Positions 50,202 to 58,112 of a DNA stretch of 64,000 bases are shown here, in pieces. The translations under genes and the position numbers were made by a program. Positions within the stretch are counted from its first letter, which is position 1, and each line of letters opens with the position of its first letter. The notes beneath the pieces are model-generated. The model did no database searches. It saw only the letters and a program-made list of their open reading frames with translations, and was not told the DNA's origin. Source of the stretch: Streptomyces sp. Tue 6430 (GTDB taxonomy: Bacteria > Actinomycetota > Actinomycetes > Streptomycetales > Streptomycetaceae); contig JAKGSH010000010.1 in NCBI GenBank assembly GCA_021568835.1, positions 3,348,001 through 3,412,000 on the forward strand. The letters are read 5' to 3'.

Positions 50202-51158
50202 ATGGCTGACTCGCAGTCTAACGCGCGCCTGCGCGCCGACGCCGGAACACCGACCTCCGGCGTGATCCACGTCCGCACCCGCCTCACGGCCGACTTCACG
50301 GTGATCTCCAACGCCCTCGCCCAGCGGCGCGGCAGCGCGGTCACGATCGGCGTCGCGGCGTACATCGCCTCCCTGCCCGACGGCTCCCCCGTGAGCATCG
50401 CCGCCCTGTGCGAGCACTTCAGCGAGGGGGAGATCCTCATCTCGCGGGCGCTCAGGGAACTGGAAGCGGCTGGGCACCTGGAGCGCCGCCGCGAGCGAAC
50501 CCCCTCCGGACAGGTCCGCACCCGGACGTACTTCTACGACGTCCCCGGCGGCGCCCCGCATCCGGACGGACCCCCCGAGCCGCCCCGGCCCCGGAGGAAG
50601 CCCGCCGCCGCGACGACGACCCCGCCGGCACCAGCGGCCGTACGGCAAACCACGCGGCCCCCCGTAGAGGCCGAACCCGAGCCCTCGGCCCTGCTCGCCG
50701 AGCCCGAGAGCCCGGCCTCGCTCACCGAGGTCGAGACCTCTGCTCCGCTCACCGGGCCCGAGCCCCCGACCCTGTTCGCCGAGGCCGACCCCCGAGCCGT
50801 CGCCGTACTCGCCGGCCTGCGCCGGGCCGACCCCCGCCTCATCCTGTCCGAACGGGAGGTGGCCCGCCTCGCCCCGGCCGTCAGCCGGTGGCTCGCGGCG
50901 GGCCTGCTGCCCACCCACATCACGGACCACCTCACCGCCGGGCTCCCGTCCCCTCTGCTGGCCCGCCCCGTCGGCATCCTCGCCTACCGGCTCGGGGAGA
51001 CGCCCCTGCCGCTACCGGCCAGGGGCGCGGAGCCTCCCGTACGCCCGGCGGTCGTACCCCGGGTGAACTGCGACGGCTGCGAGCGGCCGATGCGCACGGC
51101 GGGACACGTCCGCTGCCGGGACTGCCGCGCCGAGGACGAACTCCGCGCGGCGGGCTGA
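50202..51158 (+). CDS. HTH-domain protein with C-terminal zinc ribbon
   Basis: 318 residues from ATG 50202. The N-terminal winged helix is ARTRLTADFTVIS-like (HVRTRLTADFTVISNALAQR), VSIAALCEHFSEGEILISRA and LRELEAAGHLERRRERTPSG. A Pro/Glu-rich linker with repeats (LLAEPESPASLTEVE, LTGPEPPTLFAE) spans about 125-200. The C-terminus holds CDGCERPM and CRDCRAE, a two-CxxC zinc ribbon. Proteins of this type are common in Streptomyces next to transposons and developmental loci; they may regulate transcription. It starts a separate unit 283 bp behind DUF397. Confidence 0.75.
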   Translation: MADSQSNARLRADAGTPTSGVIHVRTRLTADFTVISNALAQRRGSAVTIGVAAYIASLPDGSPVSIAALCEHFSEGEILISRALRELEAAGHLERRRERTPSGQVRTRTYFYDVPGGAPHPDGPPEPPRPRRKPAAATTTPPAPAAVRQTTRPPVEAEPEPSALLAEPESPASLTEVETSAPLTGPEPPTLFAEADPRAVAVLAGLRRADPRLILSEREVARLAPAVSRWLAAGLLPTHITDHLTAGLPSPLLARPVGILAYRLGETPLPLPARGAEPPVRPAVVPRVNCDGCERPMRTAGHVRCRDCRAEDELRAAG

Positions 51159-51243
51159 GCCGATGACCGGGTGTGCGGTCCACCCGCAGGTGGCAGGTTT
51201 GTCGTGGCACGATGCGAAATCCGGTGCCAGGAGGAGGTGGGGC

Positions 51244-51899
51244 ATGGTCGACAGGTTCAGGGACGGACTGCTCACCCCCGTGGAGACCGCCTCCTACCTC
51301 GAGATTCCGCAGTCGACTCTCGGTTCGTGGCTGAAGGGGCGGGCCGCCGGAGCGCCACTGGTCCACCAGGTCGAGCCGGTGCGGAAGGGACAGCCTTCGG
51401 TGCCGTTCATCGCGGTGGCCGAAGCGCACGTCCTTCGTTCCCTGCGGTCCCTGGGGCTTCGCATGAGCGAGATCAGGGAGGCGGCCGCCGCCGTACGGGA
51501 CGCCTTCGACACTCCCTACGGCCTCGTGTCGAAGCGGATCGCCACGGACGGCGTGGACATCTTCATCGAGCACGGCTGGGGGATCTCCGCGGAGCCCGCG
51601 ACGGCCAGGTCCCCATCCAGGAAGTGGTCTCGGACCATCTCCGCTACCTCACCTGGGAGCCGGGCGACGACTTCCCCTCCAGCCTGCGCCTGAGGCAGTA
51701 CCCGGACTCCGTGCCCGTCGTGATCGATCCGAGGTTCGGCCACGGCCTCCCCGTGGTGGCCGCCAACCGCGTCACCGTGCGGGCCATCACCGACCTGTGG
51801 GAGGCCGGCGAAACCGTCGAGGACATCGCGTACGACTACGACATGACGCCTGAGCAGGTGGACGCGCTCTGCCGGGCAGTGGTGCACCTTGCCGCCTGA
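51244..51899 (+). CDS. MerR-like HTH / DUF433 protein, frameshifted
   Basis: From ATG 51244 (AGGAGGTGGGGC upstream): RFRDGLLTPVETASYLEIPQ, STLGSWLKGRAAGAPLVHQV, LRSLRSLGLRMSEIREAAAA and ATDGVDIFIEHGWG. Frame shift at the G5 run 51578-51582; one more G gives DLRGARDGQVPIQEVVSDHL, then PVVIDPRFGHGLPVVAANRV, VTVRAITDLWEAGETVEDIA and YDYDMTPEQVDALCRAVVHL (DUF433 signature AANRVTV..LWEAGET). DUF433 proteins often act as antitoxins of PIN-type (DUF5615) toxins, but none follows. Likely a sequence error. Confidence 0.72.
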
Positions 51900-51978
51900 T
51901 TTCAGCATGAGGAGGACCTTCAGATGCTCCTCCCGCCGTGGGATAGAAATCAGAATGCAATCAGAGTACGGTCTGAGT

Positions 51979-52464
51979 ATGAGCATCGCGCCCTTGGTAT
52001 TCGAATCGGAGTCTGTCTCGTTCACCGACCTGTCGCGGAACCCGAAGGCTGTCGCTGCCAGGGCCGCCGCCCTGGGGTGCCTGCGTGTCACGCACCGAGA
52101 CGCACCCGACATGGTGCTGACCACGGCCATACATGCGGAACGCACCGAGGAAAACCTGACCACGGCATCCAGGCTGTTCCTTGCCCTGATGAAGCAGGAC
52201 GACGGTGCCAAGTCGCTTTTGCTCGCGCTGCCCGAGGTGTTCCCGTGGGTGCGCCACTTGGACGCTGAGGAAGTCCGGCAATTCACCGTCGAGCTTCTGG
52301 AAGCGCTGTCGGATGCCGCTGAGCTGGGTGCGAGGGAAGCCGTGCACCGAGCGATCGTCTCGTGGCGGGCAACCGCACGCATCAACGCCGACCCCGACCA
52401 GCTCAGGGAGGCGCTCCGTCCGCTGGGTGACGTCGATCTCGGTCCCGTCGAGGTACACGAGTGA
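51979..52464 (+). CDS. Phd-like antitoxin
   Basis: 161 residues from ATG 51979 (ATG 51955 also in frame). PLVFESESVSFTDLSRNPKA then VAARAAALGCLRVTHRDAPD and MVLTTAIHAERTEENLTTAS follow the Phd/YefM type N-terminal fold; the helical second half (FLALMKQDDGAKSLLLALPE, HLDAEEVRQFTVELLEALSD) should wrap the toxin. The toxin gene overlaps its stop by four bases (GTGA 52461-52464). Short direct repeats AATCAGA at the promoter may be operator elements. No ribosome site is obvious before the ATG, so a leaderless mRNA is possible. Confidence 0.72.
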   Translation: MSIAPLVFESESVSFTDLSRNPKAVAARAAALGCLRVTHRDAPDMVLTTAIHAERTEENLTTASRLFLALMKQDDGAKSLLLALPEVFPWVRHLDAEEVRQFTVELLEALSDAAELGAREAVHRAIVSWRATARINADPDQLREALRPLGDVDLGPVEVHE

Positions 52465-52811
52465 GCCCCAAGAAAGGCGATCGGGTCAGTGTCCCTCCGC
52501 TGAGTGGTTGGAACGTCATCCACGGGACGACAGAGGCCGCGAACGGTTGGGAGGAACTGTGCCGGGTGGCGCTGCCGAACGCGCATCGCTGTCTGGAGGC
52601 CCTTCGTGCAGACCCGCTGTCGCGATCCGACTGGAACCGCCAGCACCAGCTCCGAGGCAGGCACGCCACCAAAGAATGGAAGGGCTCTGAGCTGGAGCAG
52701 TGGGAGTACGAGATCACCAGCGGCGGCAGAGTCCGTTACTTGATCAGCCCGGAAACCTCGACCGTGATTCTGGTCTACGCCTCTCCGAGGCATCCGAAGG
52801 ACACCGAATAG
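52461..52811 (+). CDS. RelE-fold toxin candidate
   Basis: 116 residues from GTG 52461. GWNVIHGTTEAANGWEELCR, LPNAHRCLEALRADPLSRSD, HQLRGRHATKEWKGSELEQW, EYEITSGGRVRYLISPETST and VILVYASPRHPKDTE: the basic stretch followed by GGRVRYLI and a C-terminal V-x-V-x-x-A-S-P-R-H-P-K is the RelE/ParE profile. It would cleave mRNA on the ribosome or inhibit gyrase, depending on subfamily. It is coupled to the Phd-like gene; the pair seems complete. Confidence 0.78.
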   Translation: MSPKKGDRVSVPPLSGWNVIHGTTEAANGWEELCRVALPNAHRCLEALRADPLSRSDWNRQHQLRGRHATKEWKGSELEQWEYEITSGGRVRYLISPETSTVILVYASPRHPKDTE

Positions 52812-52884
52812 CCTCAGGAGCTTCGCGTTTTCCGACCTGGACAACCTTGCCGTGCCCTGATCACACGCGGGAAGGAGCCCGTCC

Positions 52885-53439
52885 ATGAGCGTCGACGCGA
52901 TCCTGCACACCGAGTTTTCCAAGGGATACGCGGCCCTGTTCGGGATTGACGGAAAGGTGATCCTGACTCCGCGGAGCTTCGAAGACTCCAGCACGATCAA
53001 GGCGCTTCAGCGCGACACGACCGTGTCCCTCGGCCGTTACACGAAGGTCGCCTCCGACGTCTGCATCGACTTCCCCGCCGACGAGAACTCCGCCCCCGAT
53101 CTGGCGATCCTCCGCGAGGACGCCCGCCGGGAGGGCAAGCGCTACGGCTTCGAGGACATCCTGATGATCTCCGAGGTCGTCTCCACCTCCTCCGCGCGCA
53201 AGGACTACGACGACTGCACCGCGAAGTACGGCCGCTACGGCATCCCGATCTACCTGGTCGTGGACCCCTACGCCCAGGAAGTCGTCCTCCATACCCAGCC
53301 GACCGCCCCCGGCTACATCGCGGCGCACACCCACAAGTACGGCACGGGCAAGCTCCCCATTCCCCTGGCCGACGGCCGCACCTTCACCCTCGACCTCGAC
53401 GAACTCCCTCGCCCGGAGCCCGAGGCGGACGCACGCTGA
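52885..53439 (+). CDS. Uma2-family (DUF820) nuclease-like protein
   Basis: 184 residues from ATG 52885 with GGAAGGAG upstream. VCIDFPADENSAPDLAILRE (PDLAIL box), EDILMISEVVSTSSARKDYD and DCTAKYGRYGIPIYLVVDPY are the PD-(D/E)xK-like Uma2 motifs: PD, E and D/K-containing segments. The first 45 residues are unlike the usual Uma2 N-terminus, which starts with a YPLQLP or FTAEDL segment, so the N-terminus is divergent or partly replaced. Possibly a restriction-like nuclease; biological role not established. It is 73 bp behind the RelE-type toxin. Confidence 0.8.
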   Translation: MSVDAILHTEFSKGYAALFGIDGKVILTPRSFEDSSTIKALQRDTTVSLGRYTKVASDVCIDFPADENSAPDLAILREDARREGKRYGFEDILMISEVVSTSSARKDYDDCTAKYGRYGIPIYLVVDPYAQEVVLHTQPTAPGYIAAHTHKYGTGKLPIPLADGRTFTLDLDELPRPEPEADAR

Positions 53440-53640
53440 CGCCGGGTGCCGATGCGATCGTGACGCCGAGCTGGTACCAAGCATGCTGCGTCGCACGGCC
53501 CAGTCGCCCTGGCGTGAAGTGTTGTTCCCGAAGACGTGTCCGAAGCCGAAAAACAGGTTCCATCCCGCTCTCTGCGCCTCCGAACACATCGGGCAGTCTG
53601 CTTGGGTCTGCGAGCACCTCCCGTAGGGCGTGGTTTCTGG

Positions 53641-54078
53641 TCACGCGGAAGGGGAGAGCTGCTCGCGCAGCCATGCGGGATCGGGGTTGGTGTGTGGCCG
53701 GCCCGCCACGAAGACGGTCGGCACGGTCTCGTTGCCGTCGTTGACCGCCCTCACCGCTGCAGCTCCTGCCGGGTCACGCCAGATGTTGACCCAATACAAC
53801 CGGCCGGCGCTGCGACCCAGCCGGATGCGCAGTCGCATGCAGTACGTGCAGCCCGGACGCCAGAAGACGACCGGCCGACCGTCGACCGCGCTGCGGCGTT
53901 GTGCCTCTCGCGCACCGATCGACTTCGGAAAGATCAGGGGCGAGTTCACGCCTGCGAGCGCCAGGAACACCGGCAGGATTGCTGCGGCTGTGCCGGGGTT
54001 CCCCTTGAAGACCAGCCCGGCCGCGACGGCTGAGCCGCAGAGCACGAGCAGCGTCGGCAGGATCCAAGCGCGCATCAT
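53641..54078 (-). CDS. Membrane-anchored glutaredoxin-domain protein
   Basis: 145 residues from ATG 54078 (MMRAWILPTLLVLCGSAVAA). One or two N-terminal transmembrane helices (residues 3-45) precede the glutaredoxin domain: GRPVVFWRPGCTYCMRLRIR with CTYC, LYWVNIWRDPAGAAAVRAVN and GNETVPTVFVAGRPHTNPDP (cis-Pro loop TVPTV). The active-site CxxC faces cytosol or outside according to the number of helices. It would reduce disulfides or bind mycothiol, as proposed for similar actinobacterial proteins. Convergent to Uma2; upstream region holds the inverted-repeat element. Confidence 0.88.
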   Translation of the reverse strand: MMRAWILPTLLVLCGSAVAAGLVFKGNPGTAAAILPVFLALAGVNSPLIFPKSIGAREAQRRSAVDGRPVVFWRPGCTYCMRLRIRLGRSAGRLYWVNIWRDPAGAAAVRAVNDGNETVPTVFVAGRPHTNPDPAWLREQLSPSA

Positions 54079-54348
54079 GGTGACGCAGGCTACCGATGCT
54101 GTCGTACTTCTTGGAGCCGCGATCGCGGTTTCCGCCGCCGTCCGCAGATGTCGGGCATTCGCGGCCGCATCCCAACGTCCGTAACCGTTGCTGGCCACTT
54201 CCCTGACGCAGCAACGGGGTTCACGCCGCCCCGTACGAGCCTCCGAGTACATCGGACAGTGTCACCCGTCCGATCGAGGACCGGGTTCGTCTGAGTACAG
54301 ACACTCAGACGCCATGGTGGCCGATACCGATGGGGCACGTGATGCAGT

Positions 54349-54400
54349 GGCTTTGTTCGCGAGTTCCGACAGTAGATGTTCACCGGTTTCGGCAGCACCC
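54349..54400 (+). repeat. Left arm of a 52-bp inverted repeat
   Basis: GGCTTTGTTCGCGAGTTCCG, then ACAGTAGATGTTCACCGGTTTCGGCAG in the continuing bases. 49 of 52 bases match the complement of 55141-55192. The arms enclose 844 bp with a single gene. Confidence 0.85.
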
Positions 54401-54529
54401 TGGGTCTCGCAGATTCGAACAGCCTGGGCTTGTCGACCCAGGCATGCCTGGTCGGGGACGGCTCGATCGGCCCATGCGAGAGGATGTGCACGCTGATGCG
54501 CAGGGACCGGTCGTAGAGGAAGAGTTGGC

Positions 54530-55003
54530 ATGGCGGGGGAACTGTGGGTATCGACGTTCTCGCTCGCGGGTGTGGTGCTTGGCGGGGCGCTGACAGCGTT
54601 CACCCAGCGTGCCGCCCAGCGGTCGGCTGATCGGGCCGAGGAGAGGCGACGGTCGGCGGCGACGGCCGAAACGCGCCGGGCCGAGCAGGTGCAGGCCATC
54701 CAGGAGTTCCTTGCCTGTGCCCAGCTCGCCGAGCGGGCCGCCTACGCTCGCCCGGAAGCCTGGGGTGCCGACGAGGACGGCTGGATGACCGGGGCGCAAG
54801 AGGTCATGACCAAGCTTTGGACGGCTGACCGCGGGGTCGCCCTGCTCTGTGACCCGGCTCTGGAGGCCCCCGCCCGCGCTTACGGACGCGCGCTCAACCA
54901 GGCGGTCTGGCGCGAGACCGGTGACGTGGAGGTCAACGAGCACCTGGAAGAGCACAAGAATGCCTTCATGACCGCCGCCCGGGCGAGCCTGGCCCTCACA
55001 TGA
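54530..55003 (+). CDS. Small membrane-anchored helical protein inside the inverted-repeat segment
   Basis: 157 residues from ATG 54530, with GAGGAAGAG upstream. MAGELWVSTFSLAGVVLGGA then LTAFTQRAAQRSADRAEERR gives one N-terminal membrane helix and a long charged helix, followed by AYARPEAWGADEDGWMTGAQ, TKLWTADRGVALLCDPALEA and RETGDVEVNEHLEEHKNAFM. It has the same layout as 18516-19082, another orphan in the integration zone. No catalytic motif. It is the only gene between the 52-bp inverted repeats. Confidence 0.68.
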   Translation: MAGELWVSTFSLAGVVLGGALTAFTQRAAQRSADRAEERRRSAATAETRRAEQVQAIQEFLACAQLAERAAYARPEAWGADEDGWMTGAQEVMTKLWTADRGVALLCDPALEAPARAYGRALNQAVWRETGDVEVNEHLEEHKNAFMTAARASLALT

Positions 55004-55140
55004 CCGATCGCCCCGAACCAGTCACTGACTGAAGCTCCAGCGAGCCGAGTCGACCGCCCTCAACCTTCGGTGCAACAGGCATCTCTCGGACCCGGAACTT
55101 GCCAGGATCTCCAACGGCACAATCGAACATCGCCAGCGGC

Positions 55141-55192
55141 GGCTGCTGCCGAAACTGGTGAACATCTGCTGTCGGAACTCGCGAACAAAGCC
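55141..55192 (-). repeat. Right arm of a 52-bp inverted repeat
   Basis: Plus strand ends GCGAACAAAGCC at 55192; complement matches 54349-54400 at 49 of 52 positions. The right flank begins immediately with an aminotransferase-like fragment. Confidence 0.85.
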
Positions 55193-55351
55193 AGGCCGGA
55201 GGCGACGCACGTCAGGCACTGCTTCGCCGAGCGTACGGCCGAGACCGGCGGGGGCGCGGCCGGCACCCAGCCCACTCCGTGTTCGCGCACCTGTCAGTGT
55301 GCGGCGCCGGTCGGTTGCGAGGAGGGCGCTGTGCCCGACCTCCGAGCCCCG
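55193..55351. other. Intergenic region with fragment similar to the aminotransferase gene
   Basis: 55205-55255 (CACGTCAGGCACTGCTTCGC...GAGACCGGCGGGGGCG) is about 90% identical to 56405-56453 inside the aminotransferase gene, in the same orientation, and encodes VSAVRSAKQCLTCVAS on the minus strand. The rest has no gene. It begins directly at the end of the inverted-repeat arm. Confidence 0.7.
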
Positions 55352-55612
55352 TCAGCTTTCATAGTGGTAGCGGCACTGGGCGATCAGGACGCCGTCCTCG
55401 GTGGCCTTGTAGATCAGCCGGTGCTCGTCGTTGATGCGGCGCGACCAGTAGCCCTGGAAGCCGTGTTTGAGCGGTTCCGGTTTGCCGATGCCCTCGTTGC
55501 CGTTCCGGGTGATGTCCGTGATGAGCGTGTTGATGCGCTTGAGGGTCTTCCGGTCCTGAAGCTGCCACCACAGGTAGTCCTCCCAGGCACGGGAAGAGAA
55601 AGTGATCTTCAA
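55352..55612 (-). CDS. yoeB: YoeB/Txe-type mRNA interferase toxin
   Basis: 86 residues from TTG 55612. MKITFSSRAWEDYLWWQLQD, RKTLKRINTLITDITRNGNE, GIGKPEPLKHGFQGYWSRRI and NDEHRLIYKATEDGVLIAQC, then RYHYES. The Glu (GKPEPLK), Arg (RLIYK) and final His-Tyr (RYHYES) match YoeB catalytic residues. It cleaves mRNA on ribosomes until neutralised by YefM. It follows yefM by 10 bp on the same strand. Length is standard for the family. Confidence 0.95.
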   Translation of the reverse strand: MKITFSSRAWEDYLWWQLQDRKTLKRINTLITDITRNGNEGIGKPEPLKHGFQGYWSRRINDEHRLIYKATEDGVLIAQCRYHYES

Positions 55613-55622
55613 CCCGCGGCCC

Positions 55623-55880
55623 CTACTCGTCGGTCGCCAGCTCGCGCACGGTGCCGCCGCCGTTCTCCAGCTCGTCGATGGACGCGAGCAGGCGCCGGGC
55701 GTTGGCCGGACTGCGCAGCAGGTACGCCGTCTCCTTCAGGGACTCGTAGTCCTCGAGGGAGACGATGACGACCGGCTCGTGTCCGGCCCGGGTGATGACG
55801 ACCTCTTCGCGGTCGTCGGTGACGGAGTTGAGCACCTCGGCGTACCGTGCGCGCGACTCGGAATACGTCATGGTCTTCAC
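55623..55880 (-). CDS. yefM: YefM-type antitoxin
   Basis: 85 residues from GTG 55880, with GGAGGG 6 bases upstream. MTYSESRARYAEVLNSVTDD, REEVVITRAGHEPVVIVSLE and DYESLKETAYLLRSPANARR are the YefM/Phd features: DNA-binding N-terminus, VVIVSLEDYESL, and a disordered C-terminal tail that binds YoeB. The promoter region carries ACGTACA-N6-TGTACGT, the site expected for autorepression by the YefM-YoeB complex. Confidence 0.95.
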   Translation of the reverse strand: MKTMTYSESRARYAEVLNSVTDDREEVVITRAGHEPVVIVSLEDYESLKETAYLLRSPANARRLLASIDELENGGGTVRELATDE

Positions 55881-55896
55881 AGTCGACCCTCCTTTC

Positions 55897-55916
55897 ACGT
55901 ACAGAAAATTGTACGT
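55897..55916. promoter_or_regulatory. YefM operator palindrome
   Basis: ACGTACA-GAAAAT-TGTACGT, perfect 7-bp arms with an AT-rich centre, 17 bp upstream of the yefM GTG. TGTACA-type half-sites are characteristic of YefM-YoeB operators. Confidence 0.85.
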
Positions 55917-56030
55917 CTGTTCCTGTCGGTGCGGCAAGCGCGGAAAGGACGGCCTCCGGCCCGAACGTGCCGGGCGGGCGAGGCGTGGCAGGCGGCGGGG
56001 AACGCGTCGGCCAGCCCCGCAGGGCGCCGG

Positions 56031-57221
56031 TCAGCCCGCGAATGCCTCGCGGAGCCGTTCCGCCGCGTCCGCCAGTACCTCGGTGCGTTTGCAGAACGCG
56101 AAGCGTACGAACGGGGCGCCCGCCTCGCGGTGGTCGTAGAAGACCGCGTTGGGGATGGCGACGACTCCCGCCCGTTCCGGGAGGGCGCGGCAGAAGGTAA
56201 TGCCGTCCGTCTCGCCGAGGGGGCGGATGTCGGCGGTGACGAAGTACGTGCCCGCCGGGCGGTAGACCGTGAAGCCCGCCTCCGTGAGGCCGGCCGCCAG
56301 CAGGTCCCGCTTGGCCAGCATGTCCGCGCGGAAGGCGTCGAAGTAGGTGTCGGGGAGGGCCAGGGCCTCGGCGACGGCGTACTGGAACGGGCCGGACGCG
56401 ACGTACGTCAGGTACTGCTTCGCCGAGCGCACGGCCGAGACCAGCGGGGGCGAGGACGTCACCCAGCCGACCTTCCAGCCCGTGAACGAGAAGGTCTTGC
56501 CGGCGCTTCCGATCGTCACCGTCCGGTCCCGCATGCCCGGGAGGGTGGCCAGGGGTACGTGCTCGGCCCCGTCGAAGACCAGGTGCTCGTACACCTCGTC
56601 GGTGACGACCAGCAGGTCGCGTTCCACCGCCAGTTCGGCGATCGCGGTCAGCTCCTCGCGGGTGAGGACCGTGCCGGTCGGGTTGTGCGGGGTGTTGATC
56701 AGCAGGAGACGCGTGCGGTCCGTCACCGCGTCGCGCAACTCGTCGAGGTCGAGGCGGAAGCGGGCCTGTCCGGGGTCGGGCCGCAGCGTCACCGGCACCC
56801 GCGTGGCGCCCGCCATGGCGATGCAGGCCGCGTAGGAGTCGTAGTACGGCTCCAGGGCGACGACCTCGTCGCCCGGCTCCAGCAGGGCCAGCAGGGCGGC
56901 GGCGATCGCCTCGGTCGCGCCCGCGGTGACCAGGACCTCCGTGTCGGGGTCGAACGTCAGGCCGTAGCGGCGGTGCTGGTGCCCGGCGACCGCCGTGCGC
57001 AGTTCGGGGACGCCGGGGCCCGGGGGGTACTGGTTGCCGCGTCCGTCCCGCAGCGCCCGTACGGCCGCCTCGCGGATCTCCTCGGGCCCGTCCGTGTCCG
57101 GGAAGCCCTGGCCGAGGTTGAGGGACCCGGTCCGCAGGGCCAGCGCGGACATCTCGGCGAAGACCGTCGTCCCGAACTCGGCGAGACGGCGGTTGAGGAA
57201 GGGGCGTGCGGTGGCGGTCAT
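56031..57221 (-). CDS. Pyridoxal-phosphate aminotransferase, class I/II
   Basis: 396 residues from ATG 57221 (ATG 57230 also possible). NLGQGFPDTDGPEEIREAAV, GNQYPPGPGVPELRTAVAGH, NTPHNPTGTVLTREELTAIA and TVTIGSAGKTFSFTGWKVGW with the Schiff-base Lys in SAGKTFS. FVRFAFCKRTEVL carries the substrate-binding Arg. Typical of N-succinyldiaminopimelate/kynurenine-type aminotransferases; the true substrate is not decided. Cytosolic homodimer. Monocistronic, directly upstream of the YefM/YoeB promoter, convergent to nothing. A short fragment of the same family lies at 55205-55255. Confidence 0.93.
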   Translation of the reverse strand: MTATARPFLNRRLAEFGTTVFAEMSALALRTGSLNLGQGFPDTDGPEEIREAAVRALRDGRGNQYPPGPGVPELRTAVAGHQHRRYGLTFDPDTEVLVTAGATEAIAAALLALLEPGDEVVALEPYYDSYAACIAMAGATRVPVTLRPDPGQARFRLDLDELRDAVTDRTRLLLINTPHNPTGTVLTREELTAIAELAVERDLLVVTDEVYEHLVFDGAEHVPLATLPGMRDRTVTIGSAGKTFSFTGWKVGWVTSSPPLVSAVRSAKQYLTYVASGPFQYAVAEALALPDTYFDAFRADMLAKRDLLAAGLTEAGFTVYRPAGTYFVTADIRPLGETDGITFCRALPERAGVVAIPNAVFYDHREAGAPFVRFAFCKRTEVLADAAERLREAFAG

Positions 57222-57371
57222 GCCGGTCATCCTGCGCCGAAGCTCTGGACTTCCTCAAGTGCGCTTTGGCGGCCGTGGCGGCCGGGCATCCCCCGTGCAC
57301 GCACCGGTCGTACCGGTTGCGCGAGGCGCCCACGGGGGCCGCTTCGGGGGATTCGGAAGGAGGGTGGAGCC

Positions 57372-57722
57372 ATGGCAGTCGGCATCATCCTGGCGGTACT
57401 CGCAGTCGTCGTCCTGTTGGTGGTCGTCATCGTCACGGCCGTCCGCAGGAGCACCGCCGGACACCGGGGACCGTCCCGGCCCGGCACCCGCTCGCGCGGG
57501 GGAGGCAGCGGCGGCAGCAGCAGTGGGGACAGCGGCAGCAGTTGGTGGGCCGCCGGCGGCGGGGCCGCCGTGGCGTGCAGTTCCTCCAGCGACTCGGGCA
57601 GCGACTCCGGCGGATCTCACTCGGGCGGCGGTCACTCCTGCGGGGGCGGCTCCTCGTCGTCCTGCGGTGGCGGCTCCTCCTGCGGGGGAGGCGGCGGCGG
57701 ATGCGGCGGAGGCGGCAGCTGA
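57372..57722 (+). CDS. Small membrane protein with Ser/Gly/Cys-rich tail
   Basis: 116 residues from ATG 57372 with AAGGAGGGTGG upstream. Residues 3-25 are one transmembrane helix (VGIILAVLAVVVLLVVVIVT). After a basic linker the tail is Gly/Ser repeats with cysteines: SCGGGSSSSCGGGSSCGGGG then GGCGGGGS at the very end. No known domain. The clustered cysteines could bind metal or form cross-links in an oxidising compartment; this is conjecture. The Gly/Cys-rich C-terminus resembles that of TIGR04222-type proteins, but length and rest differ. It is divergent from the aminotransferase gene, 150 bp away. Confidence 0.62.
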   Translation: MAVGIILAVLAVVVLLVVVIVTAVRRSTAGHRGPSRPGTRSRGGGSGGSSSGDSGSSWWAAGGGAAVACSSSSDSGSDSGGSHSGGGHSCGGGSSSSCGGGSSCGGGGGGCGGGGS

Positions 57723-58112
57723 CACGGGGCAGCTGAGCTTCCCCGGGGGGAGCCGCACCCGGGCCGCGGGGCCGTCCCCTGACCGAGGGCGCCCCGCGGT
57801 CGCACCATGTCCGGCGTGTGGGGCGTACGGGGCGTGTGGGGGCGATTCCCGGCCGCACGGCGCACGCCGGTGTTGAACAGTTGAGCTGAGGGGCCCTCTG
57901 AGGGATGGAAACCCCACGAAGTTGGGTAAAAACGCTGTGGCGTCACCACAGTTCATGATTCCCTCTAAATCACCAACGCAGCCCCTCGGACCCCTCGGAC
58001 GTCCCGCGCGGACGTCCTCCCCACGCCGGGCCGGCCGGGGCCGACTTCCCCCGGAGCCACCGGGGGTGCGCCGGACCTTTCCCTCTTCTGTGCGTTCTAG
58101 CGGAGCCGAGTC
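57723..58112. other. Intergenic region, 390 bp
   Basis: GC-rich, with a short AT-richer part around 57940-57975 (CAGTTCATGATTCCCTCTAA) that may be a promoter for the DUF2617 gene. No gene found. Confidence 0.45.
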
